61,561 nt of DNA from Apostichopus californicus (GCA_020650975.1 JAIPMN010002082.1:1-61561), one strand, 5' to 3'. Positions 38,177 through 52,859 are shown, counted from the first letter of the stretch. Made by a program: numbers and translations. Notes: generated from the sequence alone by a model not told the origin.

Positions 38177-41100
38177 CTGAATAGAAAAACAAAAAGATGA
38201 ATCGTGTTTTAATATATATTTTAACAGGCTAAAGCACAACCACAATGTTAATCGTGATGTAATATATTAAAGCCAATTATTGAGGAATACATTAATGCAA
38301 TATTTATCAAGAATTCTTTTGAAGGCAACACTTTTATGGTACCTATACCATGAAGAGAAATTACTGCTTGGTACAGCTCTGGGAATAATGTTGATTAAAA
38401 TACTTTGTACCTATACACAGGACATGATTCACCCTAATAATGTAGAAAAACCATTATAAGAGACAAAATTTTCATCTATTATCTTAAACTTAGAATTTTT
38501 TTTTTATGATCAACAGTTTCCCCAAAGGACTTGTTAAATGTTGTTTCATATCACAAGATATCAAAGTTTATACAGCTGCCAACAGCCCATTCGATCATTC
38601 AAAATGTCATATTGTAGACTTGACAATATGAGGTGCATTTTTCTAGGTTTTTTTTTGTTCCTTAGCACAATGAAAGTAAACCGTGCTATAGACTCTGGTA
38701 TTGTACAATCAGGAAGAGAATGAGCTAATTTTAACAACTTTGATATTTTATCAAGGGCATATATGGCAAAAACATTACACTAGCTGATATGGAAAATCCA
38801 TATTTTTGTACAAAAGATTGCGTAATTGTATGAATATTCACTGCAGAGCCGATATTAATGAACATCATATTAACTAGCTCTCACCAAGTTTGGCAAGTGA
38901 AGTAATTAACATTTAGCCAGAATTTCAAGCTTACGTTACAAACAGTACTTAGTGTATAAAAAGAACAGATCGCCATTTACATTGATTTAGAGATTTAGGG
39001 TCTATGATGATTGTACAATTCTCACATACTTCCAGTCTTGGTAAGATTAAATACAAACTATATAGCCATAAAATGTGCTCTATGTAGACCTGTATCCTTA
39101 TTTTATGAGTACTTTGACAATTATCCATAATTTCTCTCAATTCGGGGTTGCCACCTCAATAATTTAAGCAATGCTAGGCGCACTCAAAGCAATGATCTCA
39201 AAAAGGATCATTAAAGTAAACACAGATTAACAATATATTTCCTGACCTTTCAAAGCATTGCAGCATTTCTCATCTCCAGCTAAAAAACACATTCATTACA
39301 GCCATTAGCTCTTAAACATTACCTCCACTTTCTAAATCACCTTCATTCAGTTATCCTAAGAAAAAGATGAATACTGAATTGAGACAACTATGAAAGTCAA
39401 AGAGTCAAGGTTATTAGGTTTCGAACAAAAAAAAACTCAAAAAAGAGGGAGGAAAAAGAGAAGAAATATACCACACATCAGAGGTACCTGATCACGTACT
39501 TGATCAGTCATTCGAACATAAATTCTTCTGACTTGTTTAAATAGTGAAAGAGAAAAGCACTAAATAATGAGATTGAAAGCACGGAAATGGCAGTCACTTG
39601 ATAACATGGCTCAATTAATCATCGGGCAACAAACATGCCTGTATGGGCCACCATTGTAGGCAGGGATACATATGTTGTTTTTTTTTTTCTTAAGAAGAAA
39701 AACATGCCATTTAGGTTAACTTACTGATAATTTGAGTGAGTGTATTAAATATGCATCAAATGACCTAAAAATACTGTTGGTTTTCCACAGTACATTCTAG
39801 GGATGGAAGGTAAATCGATTGCTATTCTCTAATCTGAACGATAGACCAGATATAAATTTATGTGAAAATTGTTTCATTCTGACTAAAGCTTGCTGTAACA
39901 AGTTGTTCATAGCAAAAGAACCTACAGTCAAATCTCCCATGATGCTCCTTGATATGTTGGATGTTGAGGGCATGCAGGTATAGCTCAGCCTAATGTGTCA
40001 TAAAATGTTAGCATATATACAGATAGCAAAATATCATAAGATATTAAAAAACTGTACTGAAATCTGGCGACTAACCTTTCAACCTATAAACAATAGACAT
40101 GCACAGAATGTTACATGTGATATCTTGTTTTAATGTATTTGCCTTATCAAAAAATTAATCACACAATCTTGAATCCGCATAAATTTACTACAATTTACTA
40201 GTAATTACAATGGTTAAGTGCCATGTACAGACAATGTCTCCAAACACCATGCAGTAAAGTATGTACAGAGAGTAGAGTTGCAATTAAGCAGCAGTAATCA
40301 AATTCTTTGCCAATGAGGTTAAAGGTTACATGGATTATTCATTTAGTTTATCAATTATTACAATATGTTGACATTCTTATTTTGGTTTTATATCATAATT
40401 AAGCTGTTATGAGGAATATCCTAAGGGTCCATGAAGAGCTGATCTTATTTCTCTCTTAACTGCAGCCTTCTGTTCTAGATCTACGAAGCGCTGCATATTA
40501 AGGAACAATTGACCTAGTTCCTGAGGATGTCATTTGTATGCAGTTAGCTGAATGATTGGCAATTAACCAACTCGTTACTGCTTGGCATTAACCACGGACC
40601 AGGGGAGTAGTGTTGTTACACACATTCTCAAAGTGTCACAGACACATGAATGATTTCTGCTTCAATTCTACTAATATTTGTTTTATACATAAGTACTGCC
40701 TGCAGAGTATAACCCTATTGGTTAAGTTTATAACTGCTTCAAGCCTTTAATATGCCTCTTTGATCTCCTCATTCAAAATATCCAAAACTGCTCCATTTGT
40801 CATACAATGTTCATCTACATTAGATGTGATGGAACATAAAATAAACCCACTTTACCATGCCTCCAATAATTGCACCTTATATAATGCAGCATGCCACTAA
40901 TAATGTGCTACCACAATGATATTTTACTTTCACCAGTAGAAGGTAGCTTATTTGTACCTTCAAGTCAAAGAATAAACAAGTAGAGGAAGTTAATTTCGGA
41001 TGTGCTGACCGCTTGCTGGTCTTACGATGAAAATCGCTGTGATTTGGCCATAAGCGTGGGTCTTCAGAGGCGTGAGGAAAAATTGTTTCCCAATGGAATT

Positions 41101-43166
41101 GAGTGGAAACTATCGATTGATTCCCTAAAAGCTTGGCAAATCACTCAAGCATCGTCTGACCCAAAAACCTGTTGTTAATGCTTTTCCTGGGGATGGAGTT
41201 GAAAGATGTAGGTCTTTCCGCTATAGCACATGCAACCAGAAGTGTGGGTTGACCAATGGAAATGTAAGAAAAGACACTCCAATCTCTGTTTTTTGGGAAG
41301 CTTGTTCACTGTTAAATTTTGTTTGTTGTGGAAAAGCATCCACTGGAATTTCACACACTTAAGTATGTGTGCTCTGTGTGGAACCACAATGGTTGTCTGA
41401 GTATCTATATGAACCTCTAAATTCGGTATGCAAATATATACAATCAATATAGATAGATTGGACATACCAATTATTCCCACATATAAAAAGATGATCAACA
41501 ATTTATGGTAGAGTTTTTGATTAGCGGATTGAAATATGCCGTGGGTAATTGGAGGACCTGAAACGAAAGCCCAATCTGACAGTGCTAATAAGCCAAATAG
41601 GTTTATAATATATTGTTAACATGTTCAACTGAAAGCAACATAAAACCTTGTATTTTGCTTTACATTCTAAAGCAACTAGTTTAATAAGTTTAGTTATTTT
41701 CTAACTTTCATGAAACAATATTACCTGAAAGTGCATTTTTAACCTCAGTAAGGTATACATAGATTAGCAATTTGTTATACTATCTCCGTGACAGTTTCAG
41801 ACATCTTACAAAGGTAACAGGTCCTGGAAGTTTCATAAAGAATTAAAAAATGTTCCAAATAAATAGATAAAACAGCAGATGGTAACATGGCTGTTATGCA
41901 AAATTACTTCAAGTAAATTAGCCAATTAGTGAGTATTTAAATGCAAATCCTCCAAATGTTTATTTCCCTTAATGGATATTGTTGCAGAGCCGTCATACAG
42001 ATGAAATTCCATTGGCTGGAATGTACGTAGCCTGTCTTAAATTATTCTCAAAATGATAAAACAAAAGAGCATATGTTGTGTGGAGACATGTAAACTGGAA
42101 TATGTCACTTAAGATCTTGGACTTAAAGTCATTTGAATTTGCTTGCATAATTAATTAACCACTTTTATTACATATATTTCTATCATATTTACATATGACA
42201 ATATCTAACAACAGTATAAGTACCGTCCAATTACACACAGTTTTACCCAAACCTTCTACTTATAATCACCATCCAATCACCAGGTTCTTCAACTTATTAC
42301 AACCCTCTTTAATTTAATTTGTGGTTTACGGTCGACCAAAAGATCGCTGCATTATACTCTAGTTAGGGAGTAAGTTGATTAGCAATGAAAATATATTAAA
42401 AGCTAATGTCCGAAAAGAGTAACCACTTCAATAGAGGAACTTTGTGTATTGGCATTCAACAAACTGTGAGCAATGCTATAATTCTAATACAAATATTGGG
42501 AATTAAATATAACATATATAGATGCCAGCTTGTACACATGTCTGTCTTTGCAACAACCACTGACTTTCTACATTAGGTTAAAGGTCATCTAAACTAATTA
42601 ACAGTTCAATGGGAGTTCAAACTAGAGATATGATAGGAAGAGCTGTGATATGTTACTGATGGACAGAAGTGATTGAAGACTATGATGGTTGATTAAGAGT
42701 CAGGGTAGCGATGGCCATGGTGGTCAGACGGTGGGTCAGTGAGGCCCTTTATATAGCTAAATGCTACAGTACCGATCTCTCCATCTTGGGTAGATGGTTA
42801 ACGAGACGTGTTGAGTGGAACCAGATAAACAACCAGTGAAACTAATGTCCATAAAGTTTAAGATGGAGAGCAAAAACACATCTTTAAAGGTTCTCTGAAT
42901 GAATAAATTTGCATTAATTATTAAATCTTGTTGGACAACCAATTTCTGTCTGGACAATACCAGAAGAGTCTAAATGTTCCCAGAACCCAAATTTTTAATA
43001 ATATCTCAATAGTATAATATATAATATAATACAATTACATACCATAACACACTTCTCACTAAACTTCCATACAGTATGTCTTAACGTACATTCTCTCAGA
43101 GTTCTATGCAGTTTTCTAATTCTGGCTAAATCCTGTGTACAATATCCGAATAAGTCTTTGATTAAT

Positions 43167-43436
43167 GTATGTATGTATGTATGTATGTATGTATGTATGT
43201 ATGTATATGTGATCTTCCCGCAAGCAGGAACTCGCGAAAGAAGCCATGGAGGCTTATAGACTCGCAAGCTGACCAAAGCCAATCTCTCGGCACACATCCA
43301 TTTAACGTCCATGTCGGGAAATTGTTATTGAACAACACCCTTGCCAGACGACACACATTGCTGTCGGCGGGGTACCGAACCGGGGATCTCATGACTGGGA
43401 GACGCCGGCGTTAACCACTAGGCTATACACTCCGCC
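43167..43436 (-). mobile_element. Full-length SINE family 1, subfamily A
   Basis: Tail (TATG)n at 43167-43206, body from gatcttcccgcaagcagg, and a tRNA-like head near 43370-43436. On the minus strand the head gives A box tagcctagtggttaacgcc and B box ggttcggtacccc. The body is almost identical to the copy at 10034-10226. No convincing target-site duplication, partly because of the simple-repeat end. Confidence 0.8.
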
Positions 43437-46400
43437 TTGTAGATAAATATGATAAATATGATTTAAAGTAGATAAATATGATACTAACATTACCCTGTCT
43501 GTAATACCTACAACACTGGCAATGCATGTGACTATACAGCTAGATAGATATCAATGATGATTGTGCGCAAAGTAGAATAATGGCCTGATTGAAAGTTGTG
43601 ACTATATATCGTTCACTTTGTGCTATAAGAACCGTAAATTTTATTCTTCAAGTCAGAATAGTTTCATAAACAGTCTTAAAGCTTACTGTATATACTGACA
43701 CGGCCAGTCGGATATCCTGAGCATCCCTAGTGTACATCTCGGTAGTTAGAAAAATCATATTGAAAACGTTTCACACATCTTTCAAGTCCTAACGGTAACA
43801 AATGTTCAACAGCATTGACATGTGTGCTGCATGCGCACGAGTGAGTTTTGGAGATGTAGCATTCTTGACATCTAAACAATAACTTTGAGGAATGATATTT
43901 AAATGAGTAGTTCAATACTGTCACCCTGGGAGTTATAGCAGCAGTTTTTCAATTGATTTTTGCTACATTTTGCCCATTTTTTGGGTACTGTTAAAGTCCC
44001 ATAACAATACAGTGAAATAGATTGCCTTGTCAAGTTTCATTTCAAATAATGATGGAAATGTAATGAAATTTGAAGTCTTTAAATTTGCTTTTTGCCTCCG
44101 ATTAATGAGAGGGAAGTGTCTGGGCATCCAAATGTTGAGAATCTCATCAAAACATGCTATATAAACACTCACTCATTAGCCATAAGTTGATGGAATAGTA
44201 AGGGGCTGTCCTAGTTTAACTACAAATACTTGGTAGGTATATATGGTAAAAGTGTTCAGTATTTGCCTTTAAAAGCAAAACATATTGCATAAAAGGTAAA
44301 CTCAATGTATACTGCAAAACTCAATGTATACTGCATGTATACTGCAAAGTCTGAAAAAAGTCTGAAAACATCTGACAAAGATTATCTCTTTCATATTGAC
44401 TAATTAATCTCAAAATGGAATTGCACGCAATGTTAGAAGAACATCATCATCACTCATTCCATGTGTCTCATCTTTTGTCTGACATTTTTGTTTGTTTGTC
44501 ATTATTGATATGAGTTATGAAGAATTCACAGGAAAAGTCATTAAAACAGCATCTTTGCCATGATCTGAGGTGGACAAAATTACAAGAAACTGAAAAAGTG
44601 ACCTATTAAAAATTGAGACGCTCTCAAAAGGTGTCATAGACATTAATTATAATTTAAAGTAGCTGCAAAGTGATTAGTTTATCAAAATTTGATCACTAAG
44701 TTTGAGAAAATTAATAACATTATAATTCTGAGGAAGAAGTATAAATTATCAGACAAATGATGCAAATGATGCAAACTTACCTGTCTCTTCACAACATCTG
44801 CACACTAATGCTCTGCTGCATCTATATATGAGTGACCTGGTATTGAGGTAACCTTTGACATTGACCTCACATGGTTAACCCCTAGCTCTTATCAACCTTA
44901 CCTCCTCCTCATTCCCCCCACACAAAGTATCTTAGAACCATGTGCTCTAAGATCTTCATTCGTCTTGAACAGTAATGAGTGTGCAGATATCGTGATGAGA
45001 CAGGTACAGTAAAAGAGGAAGAGAGGTAAATATCAAACAACCCATTCTCAGAAATAAACATTTGCAAAAGGTAGATTTACAAACAAAATTTTTGATGCAT
45101 TTTGAAAAATATCCAAATGAAAGTTTTTTAACATAAACCATAAATATAAGCACAATCCATAGTCATAAAAATTCCAATTAACTCTCAATCCCCTAAATAC
45201 AATTTGTGAATGATTTGCATTCATAGGTAAGAGTATGCCTCAATTTACTATTTAGTTCTGTAGTCCTCATCCTTTCCAGTGTTATAAGTATCATATGATT
45301 GTAATAATTGTCCATTCTTTTAGTACAGTAGTTACTATTGCCTTGGTACTAATAAAGACCAGTACAATCCAAATGTCAACTGTGGGCCATTCATTTCCAC
45401 ATGCTAGTCATAAAAAAAACAAGCCCGCACTTTATCGCTACTCAGCTTTAAGAATCTACACCCCCATGCAGCAGCAGTTCGGCGAAAGATGATAGTCACA
45501 GAAACTGCAATACCGAGGATTAGAAGACTAACTCCGAACGTCTTAATTTTCAATAAACCTTCCGAGATTCATCCCATATTTATTCTTTTATCCATTTGCA
45601 CTTCCTCCTCCAACCAATTTTCTATTCAATATCAATCTCTTTGGCTGGATTTGTAAACATCCCCTCCGGCCTATAAAAGACAAGCAGTGTAGTTACTTGG
45701 AATCAGCTTTGCCTGAAAACGGATACGTTGCTAATTGTTGGGGTGAAGCATGCAATGTACACCATGACTTGACAATAAACTTTTAACCGAGGCTCTTTTA
45801 ACTACACCACGGGAGTGATGTCGCTAAATATACGCCAGGCTATAAACCTAGCCTGATGTATAATAACGGATTCATGGCATTTATACAATGACTCTATGTG
45901 TCAGATGAGTGAAAAAGTGCAAAATAATATTGCTACATGTGGGATGCAAAACAGCACTACAGTCGCCTGAACGGAAAGACCTAAATGAAGAGATCGGCTC
46001 ACAAAGGCGGGGGGAGGTTAATGATTGTTTAACATTTAGAAGGGTTACTGGACAGAACTAAATAAATCCGTCCAGAGATATTTTGCTGCCAGTTCTTCTC
46101 AAAGATTTATAGATAGCTTTTGTCATCAGCATTTATAAGTTGCAGGAAAATTTGATATTGCAAGGGTTTGATAAAACTAACACAGACACAAGCCAAGCAT
46201 AAAGCTTACATTTCTAGATCCGTTCATGGTTGAAGAGAACTGAACATTATTCATAGTCACGTTTACAAACGGAATTTTGTTCAATGGATAGCGTAAAAGT
46301 CAACATTTTATAATTCTAAAACATCTTGGCTTTATTAGAAAGGACCTTGAATGAAACCACGTAAGTACTTCTCTTTTTTAAGCGAGTGAAACCTGATAAT

Positions 46401-46582
46401 AGGACAAATTTCATGTATGGATGCAATGAGATGATTATTTTTCTTCTACAAAATTTTTCCCTTTGTAAGTACCATTTCAGACAGCAATAAAATCTCAATC
46501 TAGTACAAGAGGGACATAAGTTCTATTGACTTCTTGCTGAAAGTCTTCAACCATAAGAATCTCAAGTTTGCCCCACAATATA

Positions 46583-46721
46583 TGCATGTATGTATTTTAG
46601 AACTCGCGAAGAAGCCTCATTGGCTTATCAAAGCCGCAAGCTGACTGAAGTCAGTCTCTCAAATTCATATTTAACGTCCATGATTATGAATTGTCAATTG
46701 TCAACAACTCTGTAACTGGAC
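46583..46721 (-). mobile_element. SINE family 1, subfamily B, truncated copy
   Basis: Short tail gcatgtatgtatt, then a body (gaactcgcgaagaagcctc ... tctgtaactggac) matching the copy at 11963-12213. The tRNA-like head is absent. More diverged than the subfamily A pair. Confidence 0.7.
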
Positions 46722-49700
46722 AATTAGATTTAACAATTAGCAAAGCAATTCATTTATCAAAGCAACACATCACTTAATGGCAATATATTACACTGAAGGC
46801 ATACTATATAGTGAACATATTACAGCATTCACTGTCATTCTGAACAGCTAATTGCACTACAAGCTACAGTATGTGCTGTGAGCCGCATGATCAAACCTAC
46901 ACTGTATGTGAAATACCATATATATATTTTTTTGGGTCAACTGTTCACCAAGTAATAAACAGCTAGTGTAAATTTAGTTCCATTTCTGCAATACTAATTA
47001 ATTGGTATCTTTGTGGTGTCTCTGTGTCATTGTTTCATGTTTGTACAAACTAAACAAAACACGCTGCTCTTAGTGATATATTACTGGTACTCCTAAGTTG
47101 TAAGGTATCTTTAATTGCAGTTGGATGAATGGAAATCTCTGTTGCTAGGTGATGGAAACCACACGATTCATCGACAAACTTCAAACATTATGATTTTCGG
47201 AAGAATGAATTTTCTACATGACTATCAGACAAGAAGACTAACAGCCTGATATTGGAGACTGTGTGTTTTTAAGGTTTCAGCAGCAGACATTAATATGAAT
47301 AGTAATAATGATAATAATCAAAGGATATATGAACTACAGAATCCCATAAGATTTTATAGTGAATTTTTAACCACCTGTAATAATTGATCGAGTAATTGAT
47401 AGCCCCAGCATGAGGTTCACACCAAGCTCTGAGATTAGGGCTCATCTAGATGAAGGAACAAGGAGTTTCAGTTGCAATTTAACAGATGTTACAATCTTGA
47501 TTACCTCGACTACAGTTTTCATCAAGTACTTGTTATTAGTTTGAGTAATTCTCAGTAGGTTCGGTTAACTTCCCTGATGTCGGTGCTGTTTTAAAGCTGA
47601 ATGTCGCACATTGAGTTGTTCATTTCATGTCACTGTGATCACGCCATGAAATGTTCACACACATAAATGGATCACAGACCTAGCTACAGTATCTGACTAC
47701 AGTAAAGAAATCTATGAGGTTAATATCACGGCCAGTATAAGCTGGTCCTACTAGCCATGTTATCAACCATAAAGTATAACTACAAAGTATAATATAGTCT
47801 CCTTACCTCAAATTTAATGTCTTATTTAGGCATTGCCTTCCTTTGCCAACCACCACTCATTGCAATGCTGGCTTTACTACAGCCATTTATTGACTGCTTA
47901 TAATCTAATCCAAAAGAATTTGTGTCCAGTTAGTGGACCAACATTTTTTAAGTGGGGGGGGGGGGGTGAGGGAGGGAGGGATGGGGGAGGAAGAGGAAGG
48001 GGAGGAGGGGAAACCTTATCATATTTTGTTAAATTGTTTTGAGCACTACTTTTGAAAATACATATTTCAACTCACTTTTCCAAACTTTCCTGAAGTATCA
48101 CATTGTAGTCAAAGCATAGAACAATGCTGCTTGTGCTAAAAAGCTTTGGCAACAAATGCTAATTTTGTCTTTCTGCAACTGACATCCTCAATAGTAATAT
48201 CTTCATGCTTGAGTTAGTGTTGAACCAAGATCTTTGCAAGTTTTAATCTGATACCGTATAATTTGTAATAGATTATCCATAGAACAATTAAAGTTTGAAA
48301 GTTAGAGGTTTCAACCATTAATTACACCTGAAAGGAGTCTGCACTTTAGCATGTTGTAATCAGCCTGCCTGCCAGCCTGAGGTGTTTGAAATCTTTAAAG
48401 CAGTTGCTTTAATAAATGCCATTGATTCACAGTTCCAATTACAGTATAAGAGTTCGTTCTTTAATATTAGGTTGAATAAACATCTCCAAGCCTACTGTGG
48501 CCATGCCACTAGTTTGCTGAGCCTGCCATATGTGTATTACCATAGGGCCTTTCATAGGCAGTACTCAAAACTGTCAAAACAGTTGAAGCTCTTCATGTTG
48601 ATGGCCTTGCTATTAATTGAGTGTAAGCTGTGCCAATGCACTATGCCAACCTCTCAAGAGAGTCAGTCAAGAATCCAAATATGAACTGACCTATAGTAGT
48701 CCTGGATTTACTTTCCTGTATTTCTACAGTAAGTCGATAACTTAAATATGAATTCAGATTAATACCCGGACATAAACGATTCTAACTATTTCATACTTTT
48801 CAATCCTCCTACATTATGATAGGAAGTTTGCATACAACATTACATTCATCTATATAAGATGAATCTCATAATGTGATTAACATTCTATTCTGTAATTACC
48901 CAGTCCTGTGTAATGTCAAAATTTTAAAAAAAATGTCAAATCAACCCTTTATTGAAAATTTGGTATTTAAACACCCGAAGCATAAGAAAATGAAATAAGC
49001 AACCGGGTTTATCTATACTTCAACCTGAGTCGATGAACTTTGCCGGAGCACTTCACGGGCAACCTATTTATGTGACACTGATAGAATGAAGTGTGCACTG
49101 GACTATATATGTATTACATGGGTCTTTCACCTTTAATAGCCAAGAGCTCTACCAGTGACCTTTAGAATAATTAGCTGTGTAATTCTCATATAGAGTTCAG
49201 TCCTATGATTCAGTCGTCTAATGTAATTTAACTTTAATGTTAATGTAGATGCCAATGTTGCACATCAGCTTCTATGATGTTCGTATGTTCTATTTATTTA
49301 TTTAGGTCCTGATCTAGGTATAATACTGCAGGGGAAAAACTACATAATAGCCTCAAATTTAGATTGACTGTTTCTGCCTTAGATGAGCAGAAATCAAACT
49401 TCTTTAACCTTATTAAACTTCTCAATAATTCCAAAAGAGTACCAAAAAAATATAGATTTGTCCATTCAGTCTATCAATTTGCAAGTTTATAGTTTAACCA
49501 ACCGAATATCGACTTGTTACTATCTTCCTCAGACTCACGTAAGACTATCGATGTATTTCCTCACCCCACAATGGCTACTTCTAATATTGCTTGTCCATCT
49601 CCTATTTCTTACTGCAGCTCTGTATGTTCTGATCCATGATGTCTCAAATGCGATCTATAGGTCAAAATTTAGCCTCATTTTACCGCAGAATTTTCTAATA

Positions 49701-52255
49701 CTCTACGCAAGGAAGCATGCACGTTATTAACAAACCCAAATTTCAGAGTTTGAAACCTTTCGATCTCTCTCCTTAATCATCCGATATCCACTACCGGCCT
49801 CGATTTTCTAAAACTGCCCGAAAAATCTCACTGACCATAACAATTAGGGATTCACATCACCGGAATAAAGTCAACCATGAAAAATCTGGCCTTTCTCTCA
49901 AGCTTGAAATTTCTAGTGAGGAACATAAATTAAAGGTACACAGTGCTATCGTCATTATTATATATACTTTTCTTTCTCACTTAACAATAATAAATGGATT
50001 GATACCTGCCCTGTCATTTCGTTTACTTTTGAAACATGTGATGCCATTAATTATCAATGAATGATGTTTTGGGGTTTTTGCCTATAAATTTATATGTATC
50101 ATTTGGGTGAGTTGTAAATTTCAAACAAAAACAAAACTAGCATTGTTTGCAATGCATGCTGGGAACAACAAACTTAACTGTGACAATGCCATATCAAACA
50201 CAGAATGCATGACGCCTTTTGACACTTTGAAGAAAGACCGACTTGAGTATCAAAGAATTTCAAAATAATTATATATAAAATATAGTACTAGCAAAGCCAA
50301 AAAGGAAAGGCTTATTCCTTTTTTTTAATTAGACTAACTTTATCTAAACAATCATATACTCAATATCCAATCTGGGTTTTTAGGTCATGACGTCACAGGA
50401 CTCCTTGCCCTCAAGTTCTACCATTTATGAAAAATAGCAATTATGAAATATCGAATCTATACATCAGAAGGAAACCCTTCTTATAGAAAAGTGACAGAGG
50501 AGAAAAAATTATAGATTTCGAGAGAGTAGCTGATTTCAAAATACTGAGATGGAATTCTTTCTGAAAGACAATCTTTTCATTTGGCATTATTGGAGTTTCA
50601 ACTCCAAAATGTTTGCACAATTATCTCTTAAGCCAAAGAAACCATTAAAATCAGTACTATATGTGTGTGTGTGTACACTATGCTGGATATATTTTTATAT
50701 TTATTAGTCTATGACATTACCCAAGTTGCTATTTATAAATCATCTACGTCTCACCTGCCTCTTTACAAAATTATATCTGGGAGGACCACAGCACCCTACC
50801 TACTGTATAGGACAGCATTCTATAAACATGCAGTAAACTTGTATAAATGTCTTCTTCTTGTCCACTGGCAGTCAGGACTTCATAAATATTATATTTAATA
50901 CCAGATTTATGGAAGTTGCTGCTGCATGATTAATCATATTCCTGAAGCGGTGTGCCACTTTCGGCCAAGATTGTTAAAGACTTTAGCTCCGAAATTGAAT
51001 CACTGCATGTATGTGTGTGCATGTATATATGTGTATATATATGCATGCATTTAGATCAAAAGTGGTGTTCTCCATCAAGTGGATCAAAAGTCAACATCTC
51101 TGTTGAGACGCTCGTTGATGAAGAAAGCCGTCCTCTCCGATGACGACGACGAAGATGAAACAGTTTTCAATTATGCAGAGTTTGTTTCTTCGAGTAGTTA
51201 ACGATGAAACGTCAAGACGGAAGATGTACATCACCAGTTCTGGCCTCCAGCTGGTGATTTTCATGTAGATTAATGTGCAAAACATTCTTAATGTAATTGT
51301 GGCTAACATCCTAACTGACCACTTGGGAAATATGTGCTTGAGGGTTCTCCACAGTGTCGAACTATGACACTACATACTACAATCAGGCTGTGAGGTACCA
51401 GACCAATATTATAGGGGCACAGTTAAGTTTCAAATAACTTGGGCAAGAACATGCTACAAAAGCGTTTTTTTTTTTTCACTCGTCTTTCGTAAACGTACCT
51501 TACTTCCATGACCCAGCTGTCAAACATTATTCCTGTCAAACTCTTTTGCTTCTTTTCATAAAGTTATTTATATATTATTTTTTGTTTTGCTTTTTTCATC
51601 TGTTTCACCATATGATTCACATCCACTGCATGCACAGATGGTAATGAAATTAAATAACTTAAGATAGGTCTAACCTTCCTATCAATGGAAAGTAAACATT
51701 TATCATTGATTTTTCCTATGTACATGTACACAATAGACGCATTTCATTTCAATCGTCAATATTGTATAGTGCCAGGCAGAAAGTGAAAGAGATTTTTAAG
51801 GGCAGGTTGTCATAGAGGTTATGTTATGGTTAGTTGCTGTGAAATAAAGTGGAGATCTATATATACGACAGGTGCAAAATTACAAATGCTACTGTTTCTC
51901 GACAAAAGTCTGTTGATTTTCCAGTATGAGAGGTGTGTATGACATTGAACTGAGAAGACTTCCTGCATATGAGTCATGTGGGAAAATAGTTGAATTGATT
52001 CAAAATATAAATGTATAAATATTGATGCATATATTCAGGAATGGATTTGTAAGGGACATCTGTTTTAGTTATATTGAAAGTTAGGTGTCCATGCATACAT
52101 TGTATCTCTGAGGCGAATCAGTGAATGAAGACATGTTTTGTTTTGTCTTTTATTTTCAGTTAAGAGCATGGTAACTTAACATTATATTAGAATTATACTT
52201 TATAAATATTGCACAGCTTGACATCAGAGTTTACAACCACCTTTCTTGTACCGCA

Positions 52256-52457
52256 GGGGGGCTGAGTTGTACTGCAGGGGGAGGGGGCTGAGTTGTACTG
52301 CAGGGGGAGGGGACTGAGTTGTACTGCAGGGGAGGGGGCTGAGTTGTACTGCGGAGGGAGAGTCTGNNNNGAGGGGGCTGAGTTGTAACACAGGGGGAGG
52401 GGGCTGAGTTGTACTGCAGGGGGAGGGGGTTGAGTTGTACTGCAGAGGGAGAGTCTG
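52256..52457. repeat. 26-bp G-rich VNTR with an assembly gap
   Basis: Seven or so units of ctgagttgtactgcaggg plus aggggg, interrupted by four N at 52367-52370. The end-of-array sequence gagggagagtctg appears twice, once at the true right edge and once immediately before the N run. Frames through the array give Pro/Leu/Gln-Tyr-Asn-Ser-Ala repeats and are not genes. It lies about 290 bases downstream of the LIM1 exon in the gene's sense. Confidence 0.93.
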
Positions 52458-52748
52458 AGAAATTTTGGCAAAATGGGTTTTTAGATGCAAAATAGTGCTA
52501 TTTTGGAACTTTTGAAACAATGTTGAAGAAGTTTTGATTGTCTCAGTTGCCTCTAGGTGGGGGGAGGGGGAGGTGGAGGGCTGACCCTTGATGATATTCT
52601 AAAGGACTAAAGCCCTCACCCTAGTATACGTGGTTTCACCTCTCCTTGACATCATATATGTCATAGATGACTGCCTGCATTGCCCTCGAAACAAACCTTG
52701 ACAAATTTCGTCAGCAAAAAAAGAATAAAAATATTTCTGGAAACTTAC

Positions 52749-52859
52749 TGCTACACTGAAAACATTTGACATGGAAGAAATCTTCCTGGACCTTGAGAAC
52801 TTCTCCTTTACACGGTTTAGCGCACTGTCTACATGGTATAACCTTCTTCTTTTCCTGAT
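52749..52859 (-). CDS. ABLIM: abLIM exon: first half of LIM domain 1
   Basis: Most upstream coding exon recognised. abLIM proteins bind F-actin through a C-terminal villin headpiece and use four N-terminal LIM zinc fingers as protein docking modules, so this exon begins the docking part. The minus strand reads D-Q-E-K-K-K-V-I-P-C-R-Q-C, then KPCKGEVLKVQ, then H-V-K-C-F-Q-C-S. This gives zinc ligands Cys-x2-Cys, 16 residues, His-x2-Cys-x2-Cys, as in vertebrate abLIM LIM1. The acceptor is atttcag and the donor gtaagt. The exon enters after one base of a codon and leaves one base (111 nt, no phase change). Its last base joins the exon at 38176 to make Ile, giving C-S-I-C-A-C. The preceding exon must end with a single base; I could not identify it. 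Confidence 0.93.

Larger units (their letters stand above)
38177..52748. other. 14.6 kb intron splitting LIM1
   Basis: No required exon is missing, since both sides join in phase. It contains SINE copies at 43167-43436 and 46583-46721, a G-run at 47955-47968, a strong but unassigned minus-strand donor at 44780, and the G-rich VNTR at 52256-52457. The rest is AT-rich and featureless to me. Confidence 0.5.

Noticed and set aside
45660-45700. TATA-like box (cctataaaag) on the plus strand
   Set aside because: No gene follows on that strand; TATA-like strings are expected in AT-rich DNA. The same applies to 9823.
52193-52520. Minus-strand frames with repeated Gln-Tyr-Asn-Ser-Ala-Pro motifs
   Set aside because: They are produced by the 26-base VNTR and run through the N gap; all frames are open because of the repeat.
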